From assembly GCF_000518865.1 (NCBI RefSeq), contig NZ_JAEK01000005.1, positions 211,672 through 252,974 of the forward strand: a stretch of 41,303 bases of DNA, read 5' to 3'. Positions 41,035-41,303 of the stretch are shown here, one piece after another. The stretch comes from Bacillus sp. J37 (GTDB lineage Bacteria > Bacillota > Bacilli > Bacillales > Bacillaceae). The position numbers and the translations under genes are program-made. Below the pieces are notes generated by a model. The model ran no database searches. It had not been told where the DNA came from and worked only from the letters and a program-made list of their open reading frames with translations. The stretch's first letter is position 1, and each line of letters starts with the position of its first letter.

Positions 41035-41303
41035 ATCGAGTAGAGGGAAAATAATCTAATTATTTTCGCCCCTCTCACACCACCGTACGTACGGTTCCGT
41101 ATACGGCGGTTCAATTTATATTACAGTGTGTACTTTTAGATAATGATCTAAAGCAGAGGGAAGACCCCTCTGCTTTAGTCTTTTGTTTGAGATTGCTCTT
41201 TGAACAACTTTCGATAAACCGATGTATCGATAACCTCTTCGACAGAAGGTTAATCCCTTCGCCTCTCCCTCAGGGATTCCTAATTGGATAAGCGATTTGA
41301 TTC
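41035..41303 (-). mobile_element. Group II intron, 3' portion (continues beyond window)
   Basis: Minus strand: after the end of the intron-encoded protein comes a domain V hairpin (41078–41112; GAACCGCCGTATACGG, then CCGTACGTACGGTGGT), the catalytic hallmark of group II introns. Domain VI follows (about 41036–41076; GAGGGGCGAAAATAA pairing with TTATTTTCCCTC, then CTACTCGAT with the likely branch-point A). Ending in AT obeys the group II AY rule and puts the 3' splice site near 41035. The 5' part is outside the window. It lies about 65 bases upstream of the distal Spo0A box of spoIIG. Confidence 0.88.
41116..41303 (-). CDS. ltrA: Group II intron reverse transcriptase/maturase, C-terminal 61 residues
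   Basis: The open frame entering from the right edge encodes SLIQLGIPEGEAKGLTF, then CRRGYRYIGLSKVVQRAISN, then KRLKQRGLPSALDHYLKVH, and stops at TAA 41116–41118. This is the standard C-terminus of group II intron-encoded proteins (the RKGYWRIA...TNERLKQRGY-like end), where the maturase X/DNA-binding part finishes. I see no HNH endonuclease motif in the visible part, and the stop is three bases before domain V, which suggests an endonuclease-lacking type. The catalytic YADD region is outside the window, so activity cannot be judged. Confidence 0.85.
   Translation of the reverse strand, partial: IKSLIQLGIPEGEAKGLTFCRRGYRYIGLSKVVQRAISNKRLKQRGLPSALDHYLKVHTVI

Overview
The window comes from a low-GC, endospore-forming member of the Bacillaceae (Bacillus sensu lato). 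Gene content and order follow the spoIIG–ylm–ileS–lspA–pyr–cysH–ylo–priA segment of Bacillus subtilis closely. The proteins look like Bacillus orthologues but are clearly diverged from B. subtilis itself. I cannot name the species. Almost every gene is on the minus strand, so the biological reading order runs from high to low coordinates.

Layout in transcription order. (1) 41303–41035: the 3' end of a group II intron (C-terminus of its reverse transcriptase/maturase, then domains V and VI), just upstream of the spoIIG control region. (2) 40970–38071: the sporulation sigma block spoIIGA–sigE–sigG, with a Spo0A-type long-spacer promoter before spoIIGA and a sigma-F-type promoter before sigG. 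(3) 37897–33766: the cell-division cluster ylmC, ylmD, ylmE, sepF, ylmG, ylmH, divIVA. (4) 33763–30558: ileS behind an isoleucine T-box. (5) 30351–28457: ylyA, lspA, rluD. (6) 28460–16503: the complete pyrimidine operon pyrR-pyrP-pyrB-pyrC-carA-carB-pyrK-pyrD-pyrF-pyrE with three PyrR-controlled attenuators. (7) 16473–10313: the sulfate-assimilation and siroheme cluster cysH-cysP-sat-cysC, then SUMT-sirB-sirC. (8) A plus-strand island holding rqcH and a DMT-family transporter (7373–10320). (9) 7253–1: the calcium ATPase yloB, yicC, remA, gmk, rpoZ, coaBC and the first 307 codons of priA, cut by the window edge.

Functional logic. The pyr genes encode all six steps to UMP plus uracil uptake, and PyrR senses UMP at three leader/intergenic RNA switches. 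The cys genes import sulfate (CysP), activate it (Sat, CysC) and reduce it to sulfite (CysH). The SUMT/SirB/SirC trio makes the siroheme that sulfite reductase needs. SpoIIGA is the membrane protease that activates pro-sigma-E.

Most of the window is ordinary core genome. The parts worth a second look are in control DNA: the intron beside the spoIIG promoter; an 86-bp TA-flanked MITE-like palindrome nested in the rpoZ terminator; repeated ACTAT/ATAGT palindromes around the cys genes, with competing pairings in the cysH leader; exact Spo0A-box heptamers upstream of divIVA and ylmD; and a well-placed 23-codon ORF overlapping the spoIIGA start. I found no convincing wholly new multi-gene system, no CRISPR array, and no tRNA or rRNA gene.
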